Assembly (NCBI GenBank): GCA_002794705.1
Contig: PGTK01000009.1
Location: forward strand, 6,898 to 70,897
Source of the DNA: Candidatus Thermofonsia Clade 1 bacterium
GTDB taxonomy: Bacteria; Chloroflexota; Anaerolineae; Aggregatilineales; UBA2796
Reading direction: 5' to 3'
Length of the DNA stretch: 64,000 bases
Of the stretch, positions 53,710 through 61,577 are shown piece after piece (within the stretch, counting starts at the first letter, position 1; the number at the start of each line of letters is the position of its first letter). Made by a program: the position numbers and the translations under genes. The notes beneath the pieces were generated by a model. That model had not been told where the DNA came from. It searched no databases and saw only the letters and a program-made list of their open reading frames with translations.

Positions 53710-54765
53710 CTAAGACGGCTCAGTCAGCACAGGCACATTGAGCAACTCCGCTAGGCGATCCTTAAAAGAGGGATAGAGGACGCCGCGCTCAGTCACAATG
53801 CCGCCCAGATAGCGCTGTGGCACCACATCATAGGCAGGGTTGCGCACAGGATAGCCCTCAGGGAAGAGCGACGTGCCAAACGGCGCGTATACCTCACGCG
53901 AATCGCGCACTCCCTGAGGCAACTGATCGCCGTTAAGCGCCTGTGGATCAACACTGCTAAGCGGCGCCGCCGCGTAAAACGGTACGCGGTTATCGCGCGC
54001 CAAGACCGCTAACGAATAAGCGCCAATACAGGCAGTGAAATCGCCATTTGCCGCAAGGCGCGAGGCGCCAATCAGCACCAGCTTCACCTCACTGCGCCGC
54101 ATGTAATAGCCCGCTGCACTATCAGGGATGATCTCAAAAGGAATGCCCGCCTCATGTAGCTCCCACGCCGCCAAATTGGCGCCCTCCAGCAAGGGACGGC
54201 TCTCAGGTACTAGGACGTGAAAGCGGCGTCCGAGCGCGTGAGACGTGCGCAAAATGCCCAGCGATGTGCCATAAGCGACCGCGTTCAAGCCGCCGCCGCT
54301 GCCGTGATGCAAGATCGTATCGCCATTGCGGATCAGCGCAGCGCCATGTTTGCCGATTCTCTGGCAAGCTGCATGATCCTCAGCGGCGATCTGCTGTGCC
54401 TCCGCTAAGAGCGCAAACTTGATCTCGCGCACATTACCTAGAGTCTCATCGCGGGCGCGGCGCTGCATCCGCGCTAGGTAAAGCGTCAAGTGGCGCGAGG
54501 TCGCGTCGGCTTTCTGCAAAATGACCGCTGCAACGTCCAAATACTCAAGCAGACCGCCAATATCCAGTGGCGTGGCTTGCTGTGCCGCCAATGCCATGCC
54601 GAAAGCGCCTGCCACGCCGATAGCCTGCGCCCCGCGCACAGCGCCCTCGCTGATGGCTTGTGCCACCTCGCGGTAATCGCCCAGCTCCAAATAGGCGACC
54701 GTCCAAGGCAGGCGACGTTGATCGATCAGACGTACGCGCCCTTCATGCCATTCCACTGTGCGCAT
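53710..54765 (-). CDS. MtnA/eIF2B-like protein lacking both MtnA catalytic residues
   Basis: 351 residues, full MtnA length, with VRGAQAIGVAGAFG near residue 43, ESRPLLEGANLAAWELHEAGIPFEIIPDSAAGY near 188, and PFYAAAPLSSVD near 262. In methylthioribose-1-phosphate isomerases the catalytic Cys sits in HCNAG; here the block reads HHGSGG with Gly155 at that place. The catalytic Asp of GADR is Ser235 (GASR), and NKIGT is changed to ACIGAY. It is therefore probably not a standard MtnA. It may bind a ligand or catalyse something else. It is co-transcribed with aspartokinase (19-bp gap), which links it to the methionine/threonine branch; this is inference. Confidence 0.8.
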   Translation of the reverse strand: MRTVEWHEGRVRLIDQRRLPWTVAYLELGDYREVAQAISEGAVRGAQAIGVAGAFGMALAAQQATPLDIGGLLEYLDVAAVILQKADATSRHLTLYLARMQRRARDETLGNVREIKFALLAEAQQIAAEDHAACQRIGKHGAALIRNGDTILHHGSGGGLNAVAYGTSLGILRTSHALGRRFHVLVPESRPLLEGANLAAWELHEAGIPFEIIPDSAAGYYMRRSEVKLVLIGASRLAANGDFTACIGAYSLAVLARDNRVPFYAAAPLSSVDPQALNGDQLPQGVRDSREVYAPFGTSLFPEGYPVRNPAYDVVPQRYLGGIVTERGVLYPSFKDRLAELLNVPVLTEPS

Positions 54766-54784
54766 GGCGACTTAGCTCCTCAGC

Positions 54785-56197
54785 TCACGTCTCATGGTTG
54801 ACAATCAGTTCGTGGATGGCGCGCACTGCCTCTGTAGCCTCCTCTGCGCGCACCACCAGCGAGATGCTGTACTCACTTGAGCCTTGCGCAATGACCAAGA
54901 TGTTGATCGAACGCGAGGCTAGAGCGCCCGTGACCCGTGCCGCGACGCCGGGCGTGCCGCGCATACCTGCACCAACCGCTGTGACGATCACAATATCCTC
55001 ACGCGCCCAAACGCGATCCACGTCGCGGCGCTCCAGCTCAGGGCGCAATTCTTTGCGAATGGCGTCCAGCACTTGAGTGGTGCGGTCGCTTGGCACAATG
55101 AAGCAGAAACTCTGCTCAGAAGAGGCTTGTGAGATAAGCAAAATGCTCACACCGATGCGCGCCACTGCCATGAAGGTGCGCCCTGCCACGCCCGGCACAC
55201 CGACCATGCCGCGCCCTTCAACCGAGATCAGGCTGACATCGCGGATGAGCGTGATCGCCTTCACAGCGCCTGGCGTGATCTCTGCTTGCGGCTGAATCAG
55301 CGTGCCGGGGTCTGTGGGATTGAAGGTGTTGCGCACGCGCACGGGCGCCTCGCGGTCAATCATCGGCTGCACGGTCTTGGGATGCAGCACCTTAGCGCCA
55401 AAGTAGGCAAGTTCGCCTACCTCGCCATAGCTCAAGGTACGAATCACACGCGCCGTCGGCACAATGCGCGGGTCCGTGGTCATAATACCGTCTACATCGG
55501 TATAAATCCAGAGATGATCGGTCTCAACGGCGGCGCCGAGAATCGCAGCGCTGAAATCGCTGGCGCCGCGCCCCAGTGTGGTGATGATTCCATCGCGTGT
55601 GGCGCCAATGTAGCCCGTCACAATTGGCAGAGAGCCGCTCTCAAGATACGGCACAAGGAACTGCTTGACGCGCTGACGGGTCTCATCCATTAGCGGCGCG
55701 GCATCCTGAAAATTATCATCCGTGACGATCAAAGTGCTGGCATCAATCGCAATGGCGGCATTGCCCAGATCGCGCAAGTGAGCGGCGAGGAGCCGTGCGC
55801 TGAAGCGCTCGCCAAAGCTCATGATCAAGTCCATGCCGCGTGGCGTGATCTCGCGCAGCACGGCAATGCTGTGACACATGGCGTTGAGCGTATCCAGCAT
55901 GGTGTCCAGCTCATCAAACAGGCTCTGCTTGATCATTTCGTCGTTAACGAGCTGTTCAGCCGTCTCGCGGTGGCGCTGCCGTAGCTCCGCTACAATGCTA
56001 TAGTGCGCTGATTCATCACCTGTAGCCGCACTGCGCGCCGCCTCTTTGAGTTTATCGGTCACGCCGCTCATGGCAGAGACGACGGTCAGAATGCGATGTC
56101 CTTGGCGTTGATGATCGAGGATGATGCGCGCTACCTGCGCAATGGTATCGTGATTGCCCATGGAGGTGCCGCCAAATTTCATAGTGATGAGGCTCAT
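54785..56197 (-). CDS. Aspartate kinase
   Basis: 470 residues, monofunctional. The kinase domain starts ITMKFGGTSMGNHDTIAQVARI; SFGERFSARLLAAHL and GYIGATRDGIITTLGRGASDFSAAILG are conserved. Two ACT domains form the C-terminal regulatory part (about 315-470), so feedback inhibition by lysine or threonine is likely. It catalyses the first step from aspartate to lysine, threonine and methionine. The start may be the ATG at 56197 or the Met just before KFGG. The gene has an unusual upstream element shared with another gene. Confidence 0.95.
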   Translation of the reverse strand: MSLITMKFGGTSMGNHDTIAQVARIILDHQRQGHRILTVVSAMSGVTDKLKEAARSAATGDESAHYSIVAELRQRHRETAEQLVNDEMIKQSLFDELDTMLDTLNAMCHSIAVLREITPRGMDLIMSFGERFSARLLAAHLRDLGNAAIAIDASTLIVTDDNFQDAAPLMDETRQRVKQFLVPYLESGSLPIVTGYIGATRDGIITTLGRGASDFSAAILGAAVETDHLWIYTDVDGIMTTDPRIVPTARVIRTLSYGEVGELAYFGAKVLHPKTVQPMIDREAPVRVRNTFNPTDPGTLIQPQAEITPGAVKAITLIRDVSLISVEGRGMVGVPGVAGRTFMAVARIGVSILLISQASSEQSFCFIVPSDRTTQVLDAIRKELRPELERRDVDRVWAREDIVIVTAVGAGMRGTPGVAARVTGALASRSINILVIAQGSSEYSISLVVRAEEATEAVRAIHELIVNHET

Positions 56198-56248
56198 AAT
56201 GTGCTTTTGCTGCCTGTGAAGTGACTTGAGACTTGCGCAATATAGCTT

Positions 56249-56282
56249 GATTCGATATCAAATCGGGCGGTCTGTCAAGTCA
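56249..56282 (-). promoter_or_regulatory. Upstream element shared with the DUF6812-like gene (copy 2)
   Basis: On the minus strand TGACTTGAC, ten bases, ATTTGATATCGAATC, matching 8711-8744 with identical spacing. GATTTGATATCGAATC is a 16-bp palindrome with one mismatched pair. It ends 51 bp before the aspartokinase ATG. TTGACA within it could be a -35. Confidence 0.5.
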
Positions 56283-56326
56283 GCTATCCAACTGGCTGTG
56301 TGAACTTTTTACGGAGGTCAGGGCAG

Positions 56327-56355
56327 TTGCCAAGCGCACGAGCTTAAGCTATACT
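56327..56355 (+). promoter_or_regulatory. gatC promoter
   Basis: TTGCCA (56327-56332), 17-bp spacer, TATACT (56350-56355). Confidence 0.65.
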
Positions 56356-56414
56356 GGCAGGGAAAAATCGCTAGGTGGCACACAGGTAGACCTGAGAGTG
56401 GCGCTGAGGAAACT

Positions 56415-56702
56415 ATGAAGCTGAGCCGCGAAGAAGTGATGCAGATCGCTGAACTAGCCAAGCTGAGCCTGACTGAGGGCGAAATTGCCGCTTACGCTGA
56501 GCAACTTTCAGCGGTCTTAGAGTATGCCTCGCGCCTTGAGCAACTGGATACTGCTGACATCCCGCCTACGGCGAACGTCCTGCCTTTGCAGAATGTGATG
56601 CGCGAGGACGTGGTGCGCCCCTCGCTACCGCGTGAGCAAGCGCTCGCCAATGCGGCGGATGCCATTGAAGGGCAGTTCCGCGTTGATGCCGTGCTAGAGT
56701 AG
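56415..56702 (+). CDS. gatC: Asp-tRNA(Asn)/Glu-tRNA(Gln) amidotransferase subunit C
   Basis: 95 residues, complete: [35 protein letters not shown], then [19 protein letters not shown] and QFRVDAVLE, all conserved in GatC. It holds GatA and GatB together to make Gln-tRNA or Asn-tRNA from mischarged tRNA. gatA and gatB are not here. A response regulator gene follows in 18 bp and may share the transcript. Confidence 0.95.
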   Translation: MKLSREEVMQIAELAKLSLTEGEIAAYAEQLSAVLEYASRLEQLDTADIPPTANVLPLQNVMREDVVRPSLPREQALANAADAIEGQFRVDAVLE

Positions 56703-56720
56703 CTTTTGCAATGGGGTCAC

Positions 56721-57581
56721 ATGCTTAAAAAACGCTTATTGCTCATTGAAGATGACTTCGACGTGGCGGAGATGTTGCAAGTCTACTTCACGGCACAAGG
56801 CTATGAGATATTCAGCGCGCCGAACGGCAAAGAGGGCATTGCCACAGCGCGGGCAAAATTGCCCAACTTGATTCTGCTGGATGTAATGCTACCTGACATA
56901 GACGGCTTTGATGTCTGCCGCAGCTTGCGCACTACGCCCCTGACCAAATACATCCCGATCATCTTCCTGACTCAGCGGGATCGGCGCGCTGATAAGGTGG
57001 CAGGGCTGGAGCTGGGCGCGGATGATTACATAACCAAGCCGTTTGATATTGAAGAGCTGCGGCTGCGCGTGCAAGGCTCGCTGCGGCGCGCCAGCCGTGA
57101 GGCACTGACCGATGAGCGCACAGGTCTGCCGACGGGGGCTGCTATCACGGAGGCGGAAAACGCTTTCGCGGCTAAAAGCGGCTGGCATCGCCTGCAGATT
57201 ACGTTGAACGGCTTCGGCAGTTTCCGCGATTACTACGGCTTCGTGGCGGCTGATGAGGTGCTGAGTTTCTTCAGCCACGCGCTCTCGGAGTGTCTATCAC
57301 AGCATGGCACGCCTGAGGATATCGCCGCGATGCACAGCGAGACTCGCTACAGCCTCTTCACGCTCTCGCCGAATGTCCCTGCCTTAATCGCTGCCCTGCG
57401 CAATGCTCTGCAGACGGGCTTCCCAACTTTTTACAACTTCACTGACCGCGAACGCGGCTACTTGATCGTTCAAGACGATCAAACGGGCGAACAGCGCGTG
57501 CCATTGCTCTCAGCTGAGATCAGCGTTGTGGAGTACCGCGAGCCGACTGCCAGCGATACGCCCCAGGCAGCCAGCGCGTGA
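56721..57581 (+). CDS. Response regulator with degenerate GGDEF-like domain
   Basis: 286 residues from the ATG at 56721. Receiver domain (1-125) with Asp54 in LILLDVMLPDIDG and Lys in YITKPF. After LTDERTGLPTGAAITEAENAF, which resembles the start of a GGDEF domain, the fold seems to continue for about 140 residues, but the GGDEF motif is absent (RYSLFTLSPN at the expected place). It therefore cannot make cyclic di-GMP in the usual way and may bind a nucleotide or protein. The output is unknown. It follows gatC closely. Confidence 0.8.
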   Translation: MLKKRLLLIEDDFDVAEMLQVYFTAQGYEIFSAPNGKEGIATARAKLPNLILLDVMLPDIDGFDVCRSLRTTPLTKYIPIIFLTQRDRRADKVAGLELGADDYITKPFDIEELRLRVQGSLRRASREALTDERTGLPTGAAITEAENAFAAKSGWHRLQITLNGFGSFRDYYGFVAADEVLSFFSHALSECLSQHGTPEDIAAMHSETRYSLFTLSPNVPALIAALRNALQTGFPTFYNFTDRERGYLIVQDDQTGEQRVPLLSAEISVVEYREPTASDTPQAASA

Positions 57582-57586
57582 CGATT

Positions 57587-57611
57587 AAAACGGCGGGAGA
57601 GACTCCCGCCG
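57587..57611 (-). terminator. Minus-strand terminator after ccmCD
   Basis: CGGCGGGAG and CTCCCGCCG form a 9-bp stem with an AGA loop; UUUU follows on the minus strand. It lies between convergent genes. Confidence 0.8.
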
Positions 57612-57618
57612 CCTGATC

Positions 57619-57780
57619 TCACTCCTCTTTGTCGTCTTCAAGGCGCTTGAGCAGCTCTGCCTCTTGGCGCAGACGGCGCGCCTTCAGGACGAAATAAGCA
57701 ATGGTCAGCGCCATGATGATGCCCGTCGCAGCATAGCCCAAGATCATGTACTCGATGTTGCTAGGCGTGCTGACTTCCAT
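57619..57780 (-). CDS. ccmD: CcmD-like small membrane protein
   Basis: 53 residues: MEVSTPSNIEYMILGYAATG, then one membrane helix (about 11-33), a basic KARRLRQE stretch and an acidic tail EDDKEE. The layout (short N-terminus, one helix, charged C-terminus) and the place 6 bp after ccmC match CcmD, which in other bacteria helps CcmC pass heme to CcmE. AGGAG precedes the ATG. Other cytochrome c maturation genes are not in the window. Confidence 0.75.
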   Translation of the reverse strand: MEVSTPSNIEYMILGYAATGIIMALTIAYFVLKARRLRQEAELLKRLEDDKEE

Positions 57781-57786
57781 AGACTC

Positions 57787-58575
57787 CTATCCCTGTTGAG
57801 CGAGGAAGCGTGCCTTCAGCGCTTGCAAACGCGCCGCTGTATTCTCTAAGCGCAGGCGGTGCCAGATCAGCACCACAGCCGCTACACACCACCACGTCAT
57901 TGCCACGCCCATAGTTGCGCCAATGCGCGGATCAGTGCGCACCTCAAAGCCGCCCTCTGCCATTGGATTTGCCACGCTCGGACCGATCACCACAGGATGC
58001 AGCGTATCATCGCGCACACGCGGGATCAGAAAGACGTACACCACGCTGGCAAAGGCGAGAATGCCGTAAATGGCGGCAAAACGCGCCCTGCGGTCGGGGT
58101 CTTCAATAGCGCCGCGCAGCACCAGATACGCCGCGTAGAGCAGCCACATGATCGCCATGCCGTTCAAGCGCGGGTCAGCCGTCCACCATGTATTCCAGAT
58201 CGGGCGCGCCCAAGCAGAGCCAGTCACAAGACAGACCGTCATCATCGGCAAGCCGACTTCAACACTGCTGACGGCGAGGCGATCCCATTTGGCGTTGCGC
58301 GTGACTAGGTAGGCGATCCCGGCAATCACGGTCACGAAGAATGCCACTGAGCCGCCTGCGTACGACGAAACATGCATGTAGAACAGCCGTTGAGCATGAC
58401 CTTGCACGGCATCAGTGCCGGCGTAGAAAAACGCCATGTAAAGCATCACGAACATGCCCAGCAGCGTGACCGCGCTCAAGCCGAAGAGCAGGCGCGTGCG
58501 CCAAACGGGATATTCCACTTTCAGAGCATCTGTAGGCGCGTTGTGCGAAACGCCCACAGCTTGGACAGTTGCCAT
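57787..58575 (-). CDS. ccmC: Heme exporter/cytochrome c assembly protein CcmC
   Basis: 262 residues from the ATG at 58575 (GGAG upstream; the frame could start at 58617). Six membrane helices. The heme-handling WWD-type block is WNTWWTADPRLNGMAIMWLLYAAYL near residue 128, with His in FYMHVSSYAGG near 66 as a heme ligand. CcmC loads heme onto CcmE in system I cytochrome c maturation. The ccmD-like gene follows. The promoter is at about 58623-58652. Confidence 0.93.
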   Translation of the reverse strand: MATVQAVGVSHNAPTDALKVEYPVWRTRLLFGLSAVTLLGMFVMLYMAFFYAGTDAVQGHAQRLFYMHVSSYAGGSVAFFVTVIAGIAYLVTRNAKWDRLAVSSVEVGLPMMTVCLVTGSAWARPIWNTWWTADPRLNGMAIMWLLYAAYLVLRGAIEDPDRRARFAAIYGILAFASVVYVFLIPRVRDDTLHPVVIGPSVANPMAEGGFEVRTDPRIGATMGVAMTWWCVAAVVLIWHRLRLENTAARLQALKARFLAQQG

Positions 58576-58622
58576 TGCACAGAATCTCCAAAAAACTACC
58601 TCATTTCGTAGATTCACTGAGA

Positions 58623-58652
58623 ATTATAAGGGTCAGGCTTTGAGTTTAGCAA
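58623..58652 (-). promoter_or_regulatory. ccmCD promoter
   Basis: On the minus strand TTGCTA, 18-bp spacer, TATAAT, with a start near 58615, about 40 bp before the ATG. Confidence 0.55.
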
Positions 58653-58844
58653 GCCCTGCCGCCTTTCAAGCACGTTGATCTCATCTTTTCAAGCACATTC
58701 TTTCTCCATGCTTAACGCTTTCCGTTTTACAAAAGATACAAAAAGAGGCGCAATAGGTTGGTTAACTTGTCCATTCACACAACTTTTGAATCATTATAGG
58801 GTAAAACAATAAGCGCATTGAATTTGCAGCCGAGGATACTACAA

Positions 58845-59615
58845 ATGTTAAGTGCAGCCGAACTAAGACAATTGTGCGATCTTCTGCAAAGCGCTTTCTC
58901 AACCGTCACGCACAGACGCTTTCTGCTCCATCTCGCTTTCCCCAGTGATCCTGAACGGCGTATGGCAATTCCCCTAGAAGGTTCATCTAGGGAGTTTATA
59001 GTACGGCTGCTTCAGCACCATCTGCATGATCGCAACGCGTTGTTGGCAATTTTGCAGACCGTTCAGGATGAAATGAGCAGCGATCTAGCCCGTGCTTTGC
59101 AGCCTTTTGTGGATCGCCTGACTACAGAGCGCATTGAGACGCCGAAACACAAGATTTTTATCAGCTACCAGCGCCGAAATGCTTGGTTCGCCCATATGGT
59201 TGTAGAAAATTTGCGTGTACGAATGCCTGACGCAGAGTTTTTCGTAGGGTTTTCTCCGGGTCACAGCGATATAGACTTTCTCAAGAGTATCCGCAGCCAA
59301 TTAGCGCAAGCTGACTGTGTGTTGATAGTGCTAGGCGCCGAAACTTTCGTCCCAGCGCACTCTCCCGAAAGCTGGTTACATCCGGAGGTGCGTTTTGCGC
59401 TATCGCACGGCTTGCCGATTATCATGGTCTCGGATGGCGCGCCTTTCCCAGATGCCGATCAGCTGCCGAGCGATATCCGCCCGTTGGCGGATCGCGCCAA
59501 GTGCGTCATGCGGCAAGAACATTGGGAAGAGTCTATAGAGCAATTGACGGAGATGATCGCTATGGCGGTCGCCAATCCGCCTAGCCCCATCAAGAGCGGC
59601 TTATCGCGCAATTGA
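58845..59615 (+). CDS. TIR-domain protein with helical effector-associated-like N-terminus
   Basis: 256 residues from the ATG at 58845 (GAGGA upstream; a TTG at 58818 is less likely). Residues 1-90 are all-helical and resemble the effector-associated/death-like adaptor domains known from bacterial conflict systems (AELRQLCDLLQSAF, SREFIVRLLQ). A TIR domain follows (about 101-245): KHKIFISYQRRNAWFAHMVVENL, DCVLIVLGAETF, and SPESWLHPEVRFALSHGLPIIMV, where Glu181 fits the catalytic Glu of NAD-cleaving TIRs. The upstream 200 bp is AT-rich. A PrsW-cyclic-nucleotide gene follows. A signalling or immune effector role is inferred. Confidence 0.75.
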   Translation: MLSAAELRQLCDLLQSAFSTVTHRRFLLHLAFPSDPERRMAIPLEGSSREFIVRLLQHHLHDRNALLAILQTVQDEMSSDLARALQPFVDRLTTERIETPKHKIFISYQRRNAWFAHMVVENLRVRMPDAEFFVGFSPGHSDIDFLKSIRSQLAQADCVLIVLGAETFVPAHSPESWLHPEVRFALSHGLPIIMVSDGAPFPDADQLPSDIRPLADRAKCVMRQEHWEESIEQLTEMIAMAVANPPSPIKSGLSRN

Positions 59616-59638
59616 AGGCGTTGGCGGCATATTGATAT

Positions 59639-59677
59639 TTGCACAGGCGCTCTTCCTGCGGTTAGAATACACCGCAG
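59639..59677 (+). promoter_or_regulatory. Promoter overlapped by a palindrome, PrsW-cNMP operon
   Basis: TTGCAC (59639-59644), 18-bp spacer, TAGAAT (59663-59668). CTGCGGT (59656-59662) and ACCGCAG (59671-59677) flank the -10 as a 7-bp inverted repeat with an 8-bp centre, well placed for a repressor. Confidence 0.5.
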
Positions 59678-59735
59678 AATATGTAGAGCGCTTTGACTCT
59701 TCGGTCCGAGATGGAACATATGCTCAGGTGACCGC

Positions 59736-61577
59736 ATGACGACGCAAGTGCTGCTCAACGCAGCAATCTCGATTGGCGCGCCACTGCTCTTCATTTTCTT
59801 CATTTATACCTCAAACATCTATAGCGATGGCAAGTTTGTCTCTACCGTTGTAACCAATCTGCTCTGGGGCGCGACGGGCGCTTTCGCTATCGCCTTTGTG
59901 GTCAATATCTACGTGGCGTTGCCGCTAGTCGGCTCTGTGGAGGCAGTGCGCGGCATTACAGCGCCCATCACTGAAGAGATCGGCAAGGCGCTCTTCATGG
60001 TCTACCTAATCTGGAACCCGCGCTTTCGCAATATTGTGGAGGGCGCGATCTACGGCTTTGCAGCAGGAATCGGCTTTGCCATTGCTGAAAACTTGTACTT
60101 CACTTTCACCAATGCCGCGCCCTTCGCCGATATTTTGACGCGAGTCCTTTCAACGACGCTCATGCACGCGACCGCGAGCGCGCTGATCGGCACATTTTTA
60201 GGGCGCTATCGCCGCTCAGAGGCGCGCTATCGCTCTATTTATCCATGGCTGGGCTTTGTGCTGGCAATTGCGCTGCACGCTGCCTACAACAACAGCGTGA
60301 TTGTGCTGGGCGAAGGTGCGCACTTGCTGATAGTCGCTGTGGCTGTCGGGGCGCTTGGGGCTTGGCTCACGTGGCAGCAAATCCAGCTGGGTCTGCAGGA
60401 CGAGAAAAAGCGCATTGACGCCATGCTGACCATGCACAGCGTGACTCCTAAAGAGCGCCGTGCGCTCCAGCAGATGGGCACGGACGCCATTGATCGCGTT
60501 TTTGAGGACCTGACCGAGCGCTTTGGCAGGCGCGTTGCCGATCAACTGCGGCGGCTGATGGTGGTGCAGGCGAACATCGGCATTTTGCGGAGCAACCTGA
60601 ACACGCCTGCCAGTGAGCGTCTGCGCGCCGCATGGCGCAAAGAAATTGAAGCGCTAACGGCTGAAATGGAAGGTTTACAGCGGCGCATTGGCACTTTGGC
60701 AATGGTCTTTTTTCGGGGCGTGTTCCTGGATAAGCAGCGAGCGCTCTATGAGAATATCGGGCGCTCACTGGCTGAGTCGGAGCAGACGGAGGTACATCAG
60801 TTTGACGCGCTGATGTTGGCCGCTGAGCGCGCCCAGACCTTTCAGCCTGCTGAGCTGGAGCGTTTGGCGAATATGCTGCGCCGTGCGCCGATTTTTAAGG
60901 ATGTCTCGCTGGCTGATCTGGAAAATCTCAGCCGCTCAGTGCGCGAGCTGAGCTTTGAGGATGGGCAGATGCTGTTCGATCAGGGCGAAAGTGGCGATAC
61001 GCTCTATATGATCGAGGCAGGCGCCATTGCGCTCTATAAGATCAGCCCTGATGGCTCTGAGAGGCTCCTGCGCGTGTGCAACATCGGCGATGTCGTCGGC
61101 GAGTTGGCGCTGATTGATGGCTCTCCGCGTTCGGCACGGGCGCGGGCTAGGGGCAACTTGCTTGTCTTAGAAGTGCAGCGCACGCACTTCAATATGTTCC
61201 TGAAAAGTCGCCCACAAGTAGTGCTGGCTATGCTGCAATTTTTAGCAGAGCGCGTCCGCGAGACAACTGTAGCGCTAGAGACGAGTATGCACTGGGCGCG
61301 CCAAGTGGCGGCGGGCAACTTCACAGCGGCGCAGGCGCTAAGCGCGCTGATACCAAGCCTTGCGGCTGAGTCAGCCGCGCCCGCTGAGCCTGAACGTGCG
61401 CTCTCTATGGATACCGCTGTGCAGTTGCCAACAATGCTCGGTGGCGCTTTCAGCCGAGCGGCGGCTGCACTAGAGCAGCGCACAAAGGCTTTGGGCGAAT
61501 CGAACAAGGCGACGGGCAAATCGGGCATCTGGGCGCGCTTTGGTCGAGAGGCGAGTGAAACAGGCGACAAAGCATGA
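59736..61577 (+). CDS. PrsW-type intramembrane protease fused to a cyclic-nucleotide-binding domain
   Basis: 613 residues. Residues 1-205 form a PrsW/CAAX-like membrane protease: TEEIGK (Glu80, Glu81), VEGAIYGFAAGIGFAIAENLYF (Glu102, Glu118), LMHATAS (His144) and LHAAYNN (His181), all expected for PrsW-like enzymes. Residues 205-385 form a long helical, coiled-coil-like linker. A CAP-type domain (about 385-500) has the phosphate-binding cassette GELALIDGSPRSA, which is canonical. The tail is Ala/Ser-rich. A nucleotide signal on the cytoplasmic domain could switch proteolysis of a membrane target. PrsW in Bacillus starts cleavage of an anti-sigma factor; the substrate here is unknown. Confidence 0.83.
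   Translation: MTTQVLLNAAISIGAPLLFIFFIYTSNIYSDGKFVSTVVTNLLWGATGAFAIAFVVNIYVALPLVGSVEAVRGITAPITEEIGKALFMVYLIWNPRFRNIVEGAIYGFAAGIGFAIAENLYFTFTNAAPFADILTRVLSTTLMHATASALIGTFLGRYRRSEARYRSIYPWLGFVLAIALHAAYNNSVIVLGEGAHLLIVAVAVGALGAWLTWQQIQLGLQDEKKRIDAMLTMHSVTPKERRALQQMGTDAIDRVFEDLTERFGRRVADQLRRLMVVQANIGILRSNLNTPASERLRAAWRKEIEALTAEMEGLQRRIGTLAMVFFRGVFLDKQRALYENIGRSLAESEQTEVHQFDALMLAAERAQTFQPAELERLANMLRRAPIFKDVSLADLENLSRSVRELSFEDGQMLFDQGESGDTLYMIEAGAIALYKISPDGSERLLRVCNIGDVVGELALIDGSPRSARARARGNLLVLEVQRTHFNMFLKSRPQVVLAMLQFLAERVRETTVALETSMHWARQVAAGNFTAAQALSALIPSLAAESAAPAEPERALSMDTAVQLPTMLGGAFSRAAAALEQRTKALGESNKATGKSGIWARFGREASETGDKA

Noticed and set aside
58588..58605. Third copy of AACTACCTC near ccmC, like those at 28229 and 42532, as a repeat family
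   Set aside because: Only the short core is shared and each sits in a different hairpin; probably independent stem ends.
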